A DNA stretch of 64,000 nucleotides from Zopfochytrium polystomum (Eukaryota > Chytridiomycota > Chytridiomycetes > Chytridiales > Chytridiaceae), in NCBI GenBank assembly GCA_025765615.1, contig JAIVFJ010000010.1, positions 248,001-312,000 on the forward strand, written 5' to 3'. Numbering within the stretch: the stretch's first letter is position 1; the number at the start of each line of letters is the position of its first letter. Below, in pieces: positions 22,290-33,436 of the stretch. Position numbers and translations under genes: made by a program. The notes under the pieces were generated by a model. The model did no database searches. It had not been told where the DNA came from and saw only the letters and a list, made by a program, of their open reading frames with translations.

Positions 22290-22700
22290 TCAATAAGAAA
22301 ACTCTGCCCAATTTATACTCTTGCTGGGATTTTAACGAGTTTTCCTGTGTAGGCTATCTGAACAAGTTGCAAACTGCTTCAGACAGGACTTTGCTCTGGG
22401 GAGGTGTTGTAAACCCCTCCCCACAGAGGGGGAGTGATTTGACAATATTCAGAGCATTTCAAATCAACCAAGCTCTGTGTGGAGCCCAGTGTGCAGCAAT
22501 TGGTCTCCCCACAGAGGGACTCAAATGATTTGAAATCTTCCGGAGTCTTTCAAATTTACCAAGGTCTGTCCAGAGGTCTGTCCAGAGGTCTGTGTGCAGT
22601 GACCAGTCTTCCCACAGAGGAAAGATGATTTGAAATCATCAGGGGCATTTCAAATCAACCAGCCCTGGTTCAACATTGGTTCAGACAACAGTCAGCTGAC
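22290..22700 (-). promoter_or_regulatory. LTR-like promoter with tandem repeats, minus strand
   Basis: The minus strand reads AGAGTATAAATTGGGCAG near 22319-22302, a TATA box. Directly upstream is a tandem repeat array (22413-22670). The layout (repeats, TATA, leader, short gag-like frame) matches the U3-R order of other LTRs in the window. The termini could not be fixed. Confidence 0.45.
22413..22670. repeat. Three-copy tandem repeat, about 90-105 bp units
   Basis: Each unit has CCCCACAGAGG, then ATGATTTGAAAT, then CATTTCAAATCAACCA. The second unit also holds a short triplication of GTCTGTCCAGAG at 22563-22595. Confidence 0.8.
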
Positions 22701-22724
22701 CTGGAGCTGCTTTTGGGCTTCCCC

Positions 22725-23000
22725 TTTTTTTTTTTTTTTTTTTTTTTTTTTCATTGTTCCAGCCCCAGAGGGGCCAGTGGGAAGAGAAAGAGCCATCAAC
22801 GGTGAACTGTAATGGACTACGTCCAGGTGTCACCTCAGCAAACCCACCCCATGCGCTACGGACTTACAGGGTCATCAGGCATCTCCACTGCACATAAAGC
22901 CACAATCATCCAAGGAGAAGGGAAAAACACAGAATCAAGAAGAGAAGTAAATTGGAAGGACGGCAGTGTAAGAGAGGGGAACAGCTGTGAAAATGCTTTG
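22725..23000 (-). mobile_element. LINE 3'-end insertion
   Basis: A 27-bp poly(T) run (22725-22751) precedes the shared LINE 3' UTR (cattgttccagccccagaggg). Only about 276 bp of the element is present, a heavily 5'-truncated insertion. The flanks on both sides (caacattggttcagaca...gacctggagctgct) are repeats of each other. Confidence 0.85.
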
Positions 23001-23144
23001 AGTTGCCCTGGTCCAACATTGGTTCAGACAAAATCAGGTGACCTGGAGCTGCTGTGAGCTGCCCTGGTTCAACATTTCTCTGAACCCATTCAGTGTGATT
23101 CTAATCGCATGTCCGAAGCCAAGGAAAGCAAAGCTAGAATCACC

Positions 23145-23563
23145 GCCGTTGTAAACAGTCTACTCTGAGTGAGTGAGTGGAAGGAGTGGGTGGAGAAGCG
23201 TGTTTGTGGGTGGTCCTTCTCCCCAACTTGGAGAGAAAGAGAAAAAACTCGGTTATGAATTATTGATACATAATGATGATATGCATGCTGTAATAGTTGC
23301 TAGGCAAGCGTGACTGGCACAGGGTAAAAACCTCTCCTGTATTATCTGCTTGAGCAGAGGAGGAGGAAAACTGTTGACCTCGGGTTTCTGTTCCACTTAA
23401 TACTCAGAGTATTTGTCAACAGTGCAAGCCAGCGCCCAGGTCTGCATTGGTGGTGGCTTGCTCTCCCATGGGCATTGTGAGAACGATAACTGACAGTCAC
23501 AATAAGGTTCAGGTCTGTCTTGTGCCTCTTGCTGCTAACCAGTCAGTTCCGCCTAACAGCCGT
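23145..23563 (-). mobile_element. Solo LTR (TGTTAGGC family) with 5-bp target duplication
   Basis: The LTR is 23150-23558, read on the minus strand as TGTTAGGC...CTGTTTACA (409 bp). GCCGT occurs at 23145-23149 and 23559-23563. It is complete, has matched target duplications and no internal region, so it arose by LTR-LTR recombination. Confidence 0.93.
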
Positions 23564-23805
23564 CTTCACCTAACTCTTTTCGTTGGATTCAGATTAGGCC
23601 TTTTGGCTTACCCAACTTAGTGTAAGTCACATCAGCGGGGGCGACGAGGCTGCCGTCAACATAGTAAGCTGGCTTCCTAGGCTCAAATCTCAACAAGATC
23701 TTTGTGGCCTGCTCTGTCACACAGCTTCTTGTGATCTTGTGATTCACTTCGCTTAATCTCAATAGACCAGATCATATCACAGTCCTATTGCGAGCAGTGC
23801 TGCTA
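23564..23805. other. Unassigned sequence flanking the solo LTR
   Basis: The sequence continues the target interrupted by the LTR. Short minus-strand frames such as PADVTYTKLGKPKG can be read, but nothing is recognisable. Confidence 0.4.
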
Positions 23806-25660
23806 GTGAGACTGTGCTCTCTCAATCTCCTCACCCTGGGCTGGAGGTGGAAATAGAGCAATGGCCTAAATACCATTCCTATCTAATGAAAGGGCAAAGG
23901 AAGGTGTCTAGGGGTCACCAGACAGGAAAATGTATTTGGAGTCAGTCCATCATCAAACACAAAAGAAACTCTCTAAACACAAAAAAGAGCAGCTATCACA
24001 CATCTAAAAGGGAAACATAAGAAAAGTGTGGCAAGGGTGGCACAATCACAAAAGAAATTGCAAAATGCCTCTGGTCCAAGACACAGAGAAACCCCAATGG
24101 CAAAGCCAAAGGGACTGAATCACTTGGGAAGGAATGAGACTTAGGGCAACAAAGGGGGTGCCTAAGGCAGCACCAACCAGTCTGTGCCAGCTCCTTCCCA
24201 AGGCAGAAGCCAAGGGGAAAGGCAAGAGAGTGGGGAGGAAAGTGGCCAGGTCCCAACCTGTTCACCACCTTGGAGTACCAGCTCCCACTCTGCCAAAGAC
24301 AAGCCCTAAGTTGGAAGGGGTTGGACACAAAGGGCAAACACAAGGAACAGTTAGTGTGCAGAGATGCCTGTTGGATCAAAACCAGAACTGTTTTCCACTT
24401 AACAGAACCAGACACATCTTGTCTCACTCCCAAGAGAGGTTCCAAGTCAATCGAAGGAGGGGGCACACAAGGTGGGAGACAGTGGGACTCTTCTTGCTCC
24501 ATCCTACTAGGACACAGACATCTGCCTCACCAGGCCAGAGGAATCCCCTATCTTAGAAGCAAGGAAGGTTAAAACCCACTCCTACACATAACTGTGGCAC
24601 CATGACATCACAGGCATTAATCTGAGAGAAAGAGGGTCTGAACTCAGTGAAGACCAGGCCCACCAGAGGCCACAGGAGCCAAGACACAGGGAGATGGGGG
24701 CATACCGGAGAGACCATTCCTGCAGCAGTACCTGACCAGCCAGCTCATTCATATCACCTTGAGAGACCTGGATTTGACTAGATGTATTGACAGGAACCTA
24801 GAGGCACCACCACAGATTTACACTCTATCCTTCCATCACCAAGTGGCTCCTACCCAGTCCAAACCCAAACAGTATGCAGAATGCTGGGGATTGAACCCAG
24901 CACACTGCCATGATGGCCAAGAGGAACCAACCCTCCTGTCACACACCAGGGGACTGCAACCCCCAGCTCATACACACAGTCAGGAAGAAAAGGGCAGGCA
25001 AGGGACTTCAGGTACAGTTCTCACAGTCAACAAGAAGGGGGGGCAGCAGTTTAAAGTGGAGAGGGTTGGAATCACAGGGAGGAGAGGAAAAAGGAGGGAA
25101 AACACATACAAAACAACAAAACAATAAATAAAACAGTAAAGAACAGAATGGGTGGGTGATTCACCAAATGGGGCTGAGCCATCAACAAGGAGAGACAGCC
25201 CAGAGAATCATGGGGCCATTCCTTGGCAGACAGCCACCAGAGCAGAGTGGAGGGGGGTGGAGGAACTGGCAAGAAATGATTGGTGTAGACAAGAAGACAG
25301 TCACCACAGCCACAGAAAGAAAGGAATACATGCAAGGAGAGACAGTAAACAAACAATTAAATAAAGATAAAACAAGAAAAAGAGCCAAAACAAAGGAAAA
25401 TACCAATTGAAAAAATAAGTAAATATCATCAACAGAAAGAGAAAGAAGAGCCCTGTCAACTCATCCCACTCATATGAGGCATTACATCATGTTAGCTGGG
25501 CATCTAGACTTCACACTTCTCCCACAGAAGTGGTTCAGTCCTTAGTCATTACAAAAGTAAGGGTTATTTGCAGGACATGCTGGACTTTGCAGCCCAACTG
25601 CCAGCATGTCTCAAACTTGGCACCTGGCACTCTAACCACTGAGCAATGAAGCCCTATGCC
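23806..25660. repeat. Dispersed repeat region sharing the TGAGACTGTGCTC terminus; no gene
   Basis: 23806-23940 is nearly identical to 45486-45613 and distantly related to 34785-34900, so it is the left end of a repeat family. The rest is purine-rich and carries no supported gene. A B-box-like GGGTTCAATCC (minus strand, about 24892-24902) and an A-box-like GCTCAGTGGTTAGAGTGCC (minus, about 25634-25652) hint at tRNA-derived SINE pieces. Confidence 0.55.
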
Positions 25661-26639
25661 AGCACTTGAGCAAACACTGAGTCACTCAGTCTGCAGCCGT
25701 TGTACAGAATAATAATAACAGCACAAATAATAATAGTGGCAGGTGATGTAGGCGTGACAACAAGTGTCAGTTGGTGGCTTATGTGGACAACCAATAATAA
25801 TAAAATAATAATAAATACAGCAGAGTCCAAGCCGAATGCATGTATAACACGCTTCGAGATGGGTGGATAATCCTCACAATTATCAGTGAAAAAGTGGGTA
25901 TACACTCTTTTATTTGAGGTCACAGGCTTGAGAGCCTGTCGTCCTCACAAGCTACTCTCCTCAGGTTCAGCCTTGAAAACAAAGTTACTGCGCATCTCCT
26001 CTCTTCCAAGAAGGTCTGCATGGCAATGCGTACAACTGCTCTTGAAATGAATTCATTGCCTTGGGGAGTGGCTGCAGCAAGATTTTCCGTGCTCTCAATG
26101 GATGTACGGAATTTTTCCAGTGGAGTCTTTATCAGGCGCTTTAGCTGATGGTGGTTGCTCTCAGCCGACTCTGTAGAATCCTGAGCAGACTGAACCACAG
26201 TGCAAAGTGCATTTTTTGAAGACTTCAGGAAAATTCCGAAGACAAGCATCCACCACACCCTTCAGCCCACAGGGGCTTCCTCTTTCCTTTTGAATTGATG
26301 GCAATAACAAACTGCATCAGAGCAGCATCTTTCATCCATGCCGTCACGCCTGAAAAAGGCACACCCATCGTCGCGTCTCGTTGAATGTGCCAGCGGTGCA
26401 CTGTGCAGTTTGTCGGCAAGATGGAATTGGTATCAGGCGGCAGTGCTGGATGGCCCTGCTAATTTTTTATGGCGACGACAAGTCAAGTTTTTTTTCTCTT
26501 GATTATTTTTTCGTTTTGGCTTCTGGTTAGTCGTCAAAATCATTGCCAAATAAAAAGTAAATTTTTTTCCTTTTTTTGTACAGATGATCCAATGGTGCGG
26601 ATAGTTCTCAACAAAAACAACAAACAGAAAAAGACAGAA
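25661..26639. other. Intergenic region upstream of the LPMO-like gene
   Basis: AATAATA-rich low complexity lies at 25705-25820. 26247-26520 resembles 12985-13215, a divergent dispersed repeat placed upstream of a host gene in both cases. A T-rich stretch precedes the gene. No coding is supported. Confidence 0.5.
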
Positions 26640-27568
26640 ATGTGGCGCACATCTGTTGCCGGTCTTTCTGTCCTGCTGCTGCAACTGATTGCGGCCGGCC
26701 ACGCCGCCGCCCATGCCATCCTCACCAGCCCCGTCGCCTGGAAAGGCATGGCGGATGGCACTGGTATCAAGTATAGGGGTCAGGCCATCCCCGGGTCGCC
26801 TGAAATCCCAGACTCCATTTCCTGCGAGGTAGAAGGGGATCAATTAATTATGCGCAATCGTCAGACTTCCGTGTTAACCGAAGGTTCTCTCAAAGGGCTT
26901 CACGGACCCTGGCACTATTTCCATGACTTCGATACCCGGGTCTGCACTGACTGTAGCTTGGGATGTTACCATCGATCACGCGAATCCGCCCGGGGTGTCC
27001 GTGAAGCTGCAGATGGGTGGGGACGGAACGGCCAACGGCGGCGCTTGGATAGACCTGGCAACCGGCGTCGATGTGCATAGCCTGTCCACAACGGTGACCC
27101 TCCCGTCAATGGTGACAGGGAACGGGGTCTTGAGGTGGTCATGGCAGAGGTTTGTCTATCGACCAAACACCTCCTTTTCCTAACTTCGCTCTCGTGACAG
27201 TCAATCGGATGGCGGCTACTATGTCTCGTGCTCAACCATATCGTTGAAGGCCGTTGCAGCTGGTTGGAACATTTCCTCCAAATTGAATGATCGTCGCTAA
27301 CCTTTGTGCAGAGACTTCTGTCACCGAAAGTAGCTCAGCGGCATCGGCCACCACAAAGGCTCCCACTAGTAAGATGGCAACAACCCTACCAACAGCAACC
27401 CTGCCTACAGGAACCCTCTCTTCCCCCGCGATGTCGACGGGGACGGTTGCTTCTGTTGCAATCACTTCGTCCTCAATGTCTTATGCCGTTAGAACTGTGT
27501 CAGTTCGAGGCTTGATCGCGGGAATGGCAACGCCCGTATTGTTTCTCTTGGGACTGCACTGGATGTGA
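26640..27568 (+). CDS. Secreted, GPI-anchored LPMO-like (copper histidine-brace type) protein
   Basis: Four exons: 26640-26828, 26884-27149, 27201-27262 and 27312-27568 (257 aa). The start MWRTSVAGLSVLLLQLIAAG is a signal peptide. Cleavage after AAA would leave an N-terminal His (HAILTSPVAW), the hallmark of lytic polysaccharide monooxygenases. The core contains ALTVAWDVTIDH, LATGVDVHSLSTTVTLP and VLRWSWQSQSDGGYYVSCST, with conserved Cys residues and a candidate second copper His in TIDH. A Ser/Thr-rich linker follows. A hydrophobic C-terminus (GLIAGMATPVLFLLGL) suggests a GPI anchor. The exact AA family is not assigned; a copper-binding LPMO-like protein without oxidase activity is possible. 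An upstream ATG at 26592 would spoil the signal peptide. Confidence 0.75.
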
Positions 27569-27839
27569 TTTGCGCTCCTCTCTCTTTTGAGCAGTTATTG
27601 GTCTATGGCAAGAAGTTGAGAGAGCAGGCTCTCCCCCTACTTCATACTCAAATATATGGCCTGATTTTGCACCAAAAATGGCAATGGTACCCCTCCACGC
27701 TCACCAAAGAGCTCCTAACTGCTTCCACCAATAGCAAGATGGAGAATGAAATGAGATGAAATTCAGATATACCAGTTCACCGCCGAAGGGTCCTGTTCGA
27801 TGCAACGTCGGTTAAAGATATCGACATTGCGAACTATAC

Positions 27840-29531
27840 CTACAGGAAGAGGAGGAGAAAAACAGCAATCACCACAACGATTACCACGAAACAGCATCGC
27901 GCCCTGAAGAGACCGCCCTGGCGACCTCTTTCATCTAGTAAGAGAGCACAACAAACTGACCCGTTTGAGCGACTCCCTTCTTCTCGGTCGGAATCGGCCC
28001 CAACGTTGAGGGCAAGATGTTCGTTTGGTTCCTGCGACCCTTTATACTCGGGCATTTCGAACAGCAGGGTGTCTTCCTTCTGAAGTGCGTGTGCTCGAAA
28101 AACGGCTCGCACACGCGAAGATTCCAAGTAGTCGCCATCAGTAGCAAAGAGGACTGCGTCGATTGTTACCACTTTTTTTTCGGTTCGCCTCGGGACTGCC
28201 TGCGGTGCAGGTTCCTCGGGGGGCGGTGCTTCCGGTTGGAGAGCAGCTGAGTCGTCAGATGGTTTTGGCCCCGTCAAATCGGTCTCCACTGTGCGGACAA
28301 ACTCCTTATTGCCGGTGACGGAACCGTCAGCGAGGACGATCCCATCCGGTGCCGATCCCAACATTGAAATCCCGCCAAATGTTGGTACAGCGTCATAATC
28401 CTCCTCCATCTCATTGTCCGCACCAAAAGACTCCCTTTGGTTACTGAGCGCTCCTATCCATTCTTCAAACGTGGCGTTTGGTGTTCCTGCTGCAGCAACT
28501 GCGTTGGCGAAAGACAACTTTCGCCGGCGCGACCGTGCTGTAGCTGGGATCAATGAGCTCAGCATTTCGTCCGGAATCGGTGTGGCGTTGCGCGTCGGGG
28601 TGCCAATTGGAATAGGTACATGGGGTGATGTGGGTGACGACAGCGGCTCGACAATCCGTGCTGGACTGGCCAAAGTTGGCGTTGGCTGGTGTATCGGAGA
28701 TGTTGACAGACGGCGGAGGAGGCCGGTAACAAGCCCGAGCTTTGGCGGCGAGGGGACTGCTGCCTGAACTTGGGTTGGCTGTATCGGTCGCGTTTCCTTC
28801 AACCCCCCGTCAACGGTGAATGTGTCCTCTTCCTCAACCTCTGCGATTATAGGAACCGTCAGTGTCCACGAAAAAGTCGATCCACTTTCCACTTCTCGAA
28901 CACGAGGACTTGGAGGCGGCAGGTCATGTTGAAACTCGGTGCAAAGGTCCGGTGTGAAAGCGGTTTTAATCGGTGAGGGAATATTTGCTCTTCCCTTTGG
29001 CGATTTCGCAGGTGGGGCTCGTACAGGCTCTGCACTGTCCCTTCTTGTACCAGCTGCATCCTCGCTTGCGGGAGAACTTAGAGCAGTGGGCTGAGGTCCT
29101 GAGTCACCCATAACGACGTGCGCTACATTTTCAGCCTGCTCTCGTGCAAATTCGTCAGCGGAGCGGTTTTTATTCCTTTTGTTCTTGACCATGAAGTATT
29201 GGACATTTCCAATTATGTCGGTGTTGGAGAGCGGATTGAGAACGTGGAGGCGATGAATTAGCTTTCTTCCCAGATAAACTTGAGTCTGGAAAAGTATTTT
29301 GTTCAAGTGGTACGCGTTGTAGTACGAGAAAAAAGCCTTCCCCGGCTGCTTATGGTCCCACGTTTGAACTCGCGCAATTATGAACGAATGGCTTCCAGGA
29401 GGATCGACCGCTGCGTGCTGTTCGATAAGGTCTTCAAACGACTCAAGGCAAAATGAATCTTCGTACTCCGCCGAGACTGAGTCGATGACGTTGACGCCAG
29501 AACTGTCCAGAAGGCGAACTACAGTCTCCAT
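27840..29531 (-). CDS. Unrecognised 563-aa protein with C-terminal membrane segment
   Basis: A single long open frame without introns. The N-terminal 130 residues look folded and conserved in style (SHSFIIARVQTWDHKQPGKA, FFSYYNAYHLNKILFQTQVY, GRKLIHRLHVLNPLSNTDII). The middle is Pro/Ser/Thr-rich and likely disordered, with SP/TP sites. The last 20 residues (CCFVVIVVVIAVFLLLFL) are a hydrophobic segment with almost nothing after it, as in tail-anchored proteins. Family not recognised. It is divergently arranged with the ARMT1-like gene; 29532-30037 is the shared upstream region. Confidence 0.72.
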   Translation of the reverse strand: METVVRLLDSSGVNVIDSVSAEYEDSFCLESFEDLIEQHAAVDPPGSHSFIIARVQTWDHKQPGKAFFSYYNAYHLNKILFQTQVYLGRKLIHRLHVLNPLSNTDIIGNVQYFMVKNKRNKNRSADEFAREQAENVAHVVMGDSGPQPTALSSPASEDAAGTRRDSAEPVRAPPAKSPKGRANIPSPIKTAFTPDLCTEFQHDLPPPSPRVREVESGSTFSWTLTVPIIAEVEEEDTFTVDGGLKETRPIQPTQVQAAVPSPPKLGLVTGLLRRLSTSPIHQPTPTLASPARIVEPLSSPTSPHVPIPIGTPTRNATPIPDEMLSSLIPATARSRRRKLSFANAVAAAGTPNATFEEWIGALSNQRESFGADNEMEEDYDAVPTFGGISMLGSAPDGIVLADGSVTGNKEFVRTVETDLTGPKPSDDSAALQPEAPPPEEPAPQAVPRRTEKKVVTIDAVLFATDGDYLESSRVRAVFRAHALQKEDTLLFEMPEYKGSQEPNEHLALNVGADSDREEGSRSNGSVCCALLLDERGRQGGLFRARCCFVVIVVVIAVFLLLFL

Positions 29532-30037
29532 GGGTTGCGCTTTGAATCCGGCTGGGCAACTTTGAATCCTAGGTGCCCAACTGATTCAGCGTCCCTTGCT
29601 CCTTTTCAACTTACCCACTTTTAATTTCCCGTTGTTCGCCAGCCTATCGCAAGCGTTCTGGCCGCTCTTTCCGGAAGGATGGGGCTTCGAGAAATCCCAG
29701 AATTAAATTAATTATGCTGGCCCAAAAACGGTGGCCTGTCAACCCACTGGCCGATACGCGGAGGATGGACATTGCACAGTATTGTTGGACAGATATGGGT
29801 GGGGGAAGCCCAGCGCTTCCCCCGCTACCCCAGGCCACCACAAACAACAGCCCCGGCACCCGCGGCTGTCCTTGCTCTCGCCCTCGCGGGAGCAGCTCGC
29901 GGGGAGACGGCTCATCGGACTGGTGGAGACCTCTCCTTCCTCATACAACGAGCAGCGGCCGAGCAGGCAGTCGCAGTAGTCGCCGTCGTCAATTCGACCA
30001 TCGAGGGTTTTGATTTTTTTGTGTTACCTTGTCACTC
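29532..30037. promoter_or_regulatory. Bidirectional intergenic region
   Basis: About 500 bp between two divergent genes. It is GC-rich in the right half and contains attaattaat near 29702. No TATA box stands out. Frames here are not supported as genes. Confidence 0.45.
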
Positions 30038-31550
30038 ATGCCCACTTCCCCATCACGACCGCCTTATCCCTTTTATGCCGGCGCAGAGAAGGGCGGCTTC
30101 GCCTTCCCAACCGTGTCTCAGCGTTGGCCTGTGATAATAACTGCTGTGATCGATGACATCCACCGAACGACCAAAGAGGTGCCTGTAAGTGAGCCAACTT
30201 CGAATTTGGATACCAGCGATCATGAGAAACAGGTTTGTTTCGCCAACCGCCAGCTGCGCCGAACCACACACTAACATCGAAGCATTAGGCCGCTACGATC
30301 ATCAGCAAACTTTCAACGATGAAATACGACATTGAGCACGGAAAACCTATTTCACCTCTCAATGATGGATTTATTTGGGCGGTGGATACCCTGGGGAATA
30401 CTATTCGCTTGGAAGATCCCAGCACGAAATCATGGAATGCGGTGCTCGAGTCAGAGTTTCCGGGTTGTTCTTACTACAGCGCGTCTTGGTTGTTCGCCGA
30501 GTGCTATATGTATCGCCGTATATATGACGCAATCAACGCCGAAGCACTGTGGCGGGGATATGACCCATTTTTGCGGAAGAAGAAGGAGGCTTTTCGCGAG
30601 TCATTCGATACTGTCCTTAGGGCGGGCCGTACTCTTGAAGCGACACTCGGCGACCCTTCTTTATTGAGAGAGCTGCTAGTGCATTCCCTGTGGGGCAACG
30701 CAACTGATCTGAGCATGTTTGCCGGACTTTCAGTCTCTGAGAAAGCGGAAATGGCGGCCGGCACTGGTGAAAAAAACATCGTGGCCAATCACCTGGACCA
30801 AGTTGTCTCATTTATTCAAAATGAACTGGAGGGGAAGCGCATTGACTTCATTCTTGACAACTCAGGTCGCAGATAAGCGAAATATGTCGATTGAACTGAC
30901 TTGACTGTTTAGGCGTTGAGCTGTTTTACGACCTTCTGCTGGCAGACCACCTTCATCAAACGGGTCGCGCCTCCAAGACAGTGTTTCACTGTAAACCTTT
31001 CCCGTGGTTCGTTAGCGATACCACTCCGGCTGATTTTGGATGGCTCTTAGATGCGCTTGAAAATCCTGCGTCGTTGTTCATTCAAGAGGAGCCTTACTTG
31101 CTCACTCTATCCACTATGGTTCAGCGATGGCGGTCCTACCTCGCACAGAAGCAGTGGGTCATAACCAGTAACCCAGTTTGGTGTACATGGAAAGCTCACC
31201 GCGATCTCGCGGATTCGGACGGATCAAACGGCGATATTCCGAGTGCCCAACTGTGGATGGAGCTTCAATCGATGTCGTCGCTCCTTATTTTCAAAGGCGA
31301 TTTGAATTACCGAAAGCTCGTTTATGACTGCAAGTTTCCGGTCGAAACTCCCTTTTCGGAAAGTTTGGGAGATGTGTTTGCTCGAGTCACGCCCCCTCTT
31401 GTGGCTCTCCGAACGAACAAGTCGGATACTTGTGTCGGGTTGGCACCTGGGAAGGAGGCTGAGCTTATATCTGCGGTCGACGGTAACAGCTGGAGATGGA
31501 ATGGCAAATACGCAGTGGTTCAATTTCATCGTGGCTTTAAGATGGCCTAA
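30038..31550 (+). CDS. ARMT1-like damage-control phosphatase (DUF89)
   Basis: A metal-dependent phosphatase family (DUF89) that removes reactive phosphometabolites such as fructose-1-phosphate; the human member was also reported as a carboxyl methyltransferase. Three exons: 30038-30232, 30289-30865 and 30913-31550 (469 aa). The N-terminal helical domain reads QRWPVIITAVIDDIHRT and SKLSTMKYDIEHGKPISPLN. The catalytic part has RIDFILDNSGVELFYDLLLA, with the Asp-Asn metal site, split by an intron. LIFKGDLNYRKLVYD and NGKYAVVQFHRG follow. All key residues seen in the family are present. The ATG at 30038 gives MPTSPSRPPYPFYAGAEKGG. Confidence 0.9.
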
Positions 31551-32560
31551 AATTTTCGACATCAAGCCGGCTCGGGGATGTGGAATTGAGAATTGAGAGG
31601 CAAACCGCTTTTTGTTGTAAGAACGGAAACCTTACAAAATTAGATCATGGAAAAACGAAGAGAACTGGATATCTAGAAAGGCACCCCAGTCCTTGACTGT
31701 CAAGCAGGTCTCGTTAGTAAAAAAAGCGGGAAAACCCTCTGCAATGGAAACTGTAAAGTCGAAAGAAGTAGAAGTCCCAATAGTCAATTATCAGTGAAAA
31801 ATCGGTGGTGGACCGTTCTTCCTCCATGACAAGCCGACGGCCACGAATCCAAGCGCCAGATCTGCCCACGCGTCGCCACGCGACAGTGACAGGACTTCAG
31901 GCCGATAGTGATGGTTGAGCTTAAAAGGCAGGGCAGGGGGGCGGATGCAGATGGAACGACCACGACTGTGGTGGGCGAAAGAGTAGCTAGCTGAATCGCA
32001 ACAGTCACCACAACTGTTGTAGCTCCTCGAAAGCACGTCGATCATGCAGACATCATCTCCCCAAGGGGGCTTGCCCTTAATATTTGGCATCGGCGTCACT
32101 GTCAGCAGGTGTCATTGGCGTTGGTGTCGGCATTAGGGTCGGTGTCAGCGACTGCGTCGCTGCTGCAAATGCGCTCACCCTTTCCTCCGCTCAACCTTTC
32201 CTGGATAACACTTTCGTAACTCCTGCAATGTTTATTGGGAGCGAAGACCCCGCTATTCTAAGTAAAGAATGACCCCCCTTGAACCACCAAAAGAAATCGA
32301 AGAAAAACGAGGTACACTGCAAAACCGCACCGTTGGGACGGCTGTTTTTTGGTGGAGGTAACACGAGTTGCAGGTGTACACGTGGCTGTAACCGAGGTGG
32401 CTGACGCAGCCGCTGTGGTGGCGGTGGCAGGCCCTGTGCGCTCCTTCATTTGAAAACAGGCAAGAAAGGAATACTGGGAATTTCCTTGCCGAGAATTACC
32501 AAAAATTCTTTCGCAATGAATTTTCGGGAGGGAAAATCCAAATTCCTTGCCGAACTCGAA
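31551..32560. other. Intergenic region; weak Thr/Ala- and Val/Gly-rich frames
   Basis: A minus-strand frame near 32449-32258 reads ATATTAAASATSVTATCTPA, and a plus frame near 32084 reads GVIGVGVGIRVGVS. These may be decayed or low-complexity coding. No gene model joins them. Confidence 0.4.
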
Positions 32561-32850
32561 GTGCTTCTGAAGATTTTGACTTTCGATTTAGGCTTTCACT
32601 GACTGCCTTTAGACTTTGGGATTAAACTTTAAACTTTTGACTAAAAAGCTTTCGAAGTCTAAAACCTTAGCCCTTTGTCAGCTCGGGCCTTGGCTCCCTG
32701 TTTTCGTGCTTCTGAAGATTTTGACTTTCGATTTAGGCTTTCACTGACTGCCTTTAGACTTTGGGATTAAACTTTAAACTTTTGACTAAAAAGCTTTCGA
32801 AGTCTAAAACCTTAGCCCTTTGTCAGCTCGGGCCTTGGCTCCCTGTTTTC
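32561..32850. repeat. Perfect tandem duplication, 2 x 145 bp
   Basis: 32561-32705 and 32706-32850 match base for base apart from their first five positions or fewer. The unit contains short internal echoes (ctttagactttggg, aaactttaaactttt). It is a recent duplication or an assembly artefact. Confidence 0.9.
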
Positions 32851-33023
32851 CCTTCACTCTGGCAGCAAGTGCTTTTGCGTTGGAAGATTTTTCCCAGTCA
32901 CTGCATCGTAGAGAACCATTTGCGTTCTGCGACATCACCTAATGGCTTCTGCAGGCTCATGAGTGTAGAAACCCATTTGAAACCTCAAACACTGTTGTGA
33001 TTGTACCGAGTTAGGCAGAGGGG

Positions 33024-33436
33024 TGTTAGGCAGTACTGACTGGTTAGCAGCAAGAGGCACACGACAGACCCAAGCCTATTGTGACTGTCAGTTATTGTTC
33101 TCACGATACCCATGGGAGAGTGAGCCACTGCCAATGCAGACCTCGGCGCTGGCTTGCACTGTTAACAAATACTCTGAGTATTAAGTGGAATGGAAACCCA
33201 GTGTTAACAGTTTTCCTCCTCCTCTGCTCAAGCAGATAATATAGGAGAGGTTTTTACCCTGTGCCAGTCACACTTGCCTAGCAACTATTATAGTGTGCAT
33301 GTCATCATTAAGTATCAATTATTCATCACAGAGTTTTTCTATTTCTCTCCAAGTTGGGGAGAAGGACCACCCACAAACACACATCTCCACTTCATTTCAC
33401 TCCTTCCACTCACTCACTCAGAGTAGACTGTTTACA
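33024..33436 (+). repeat. LTR (TGTTAGGC family), 413 bp
   Basis: TGTTAGGCAG...CTGTTTACA. The flanking five bases (AGGGG and CACCG) do not match, so it is not a simple solo LTR with target duplications. Recombination or an adjacent deletion is likely. It is the longest complete copy of the family here and shows where the fragments at 12409 and 37505 come from. Confidence 0.85.

Noticed and set aside
23996..24502. 168-aa minus-strand frame
   Set aside because: Purine-rich repeat DNA gives long frames on both strands; no domain resemblance.
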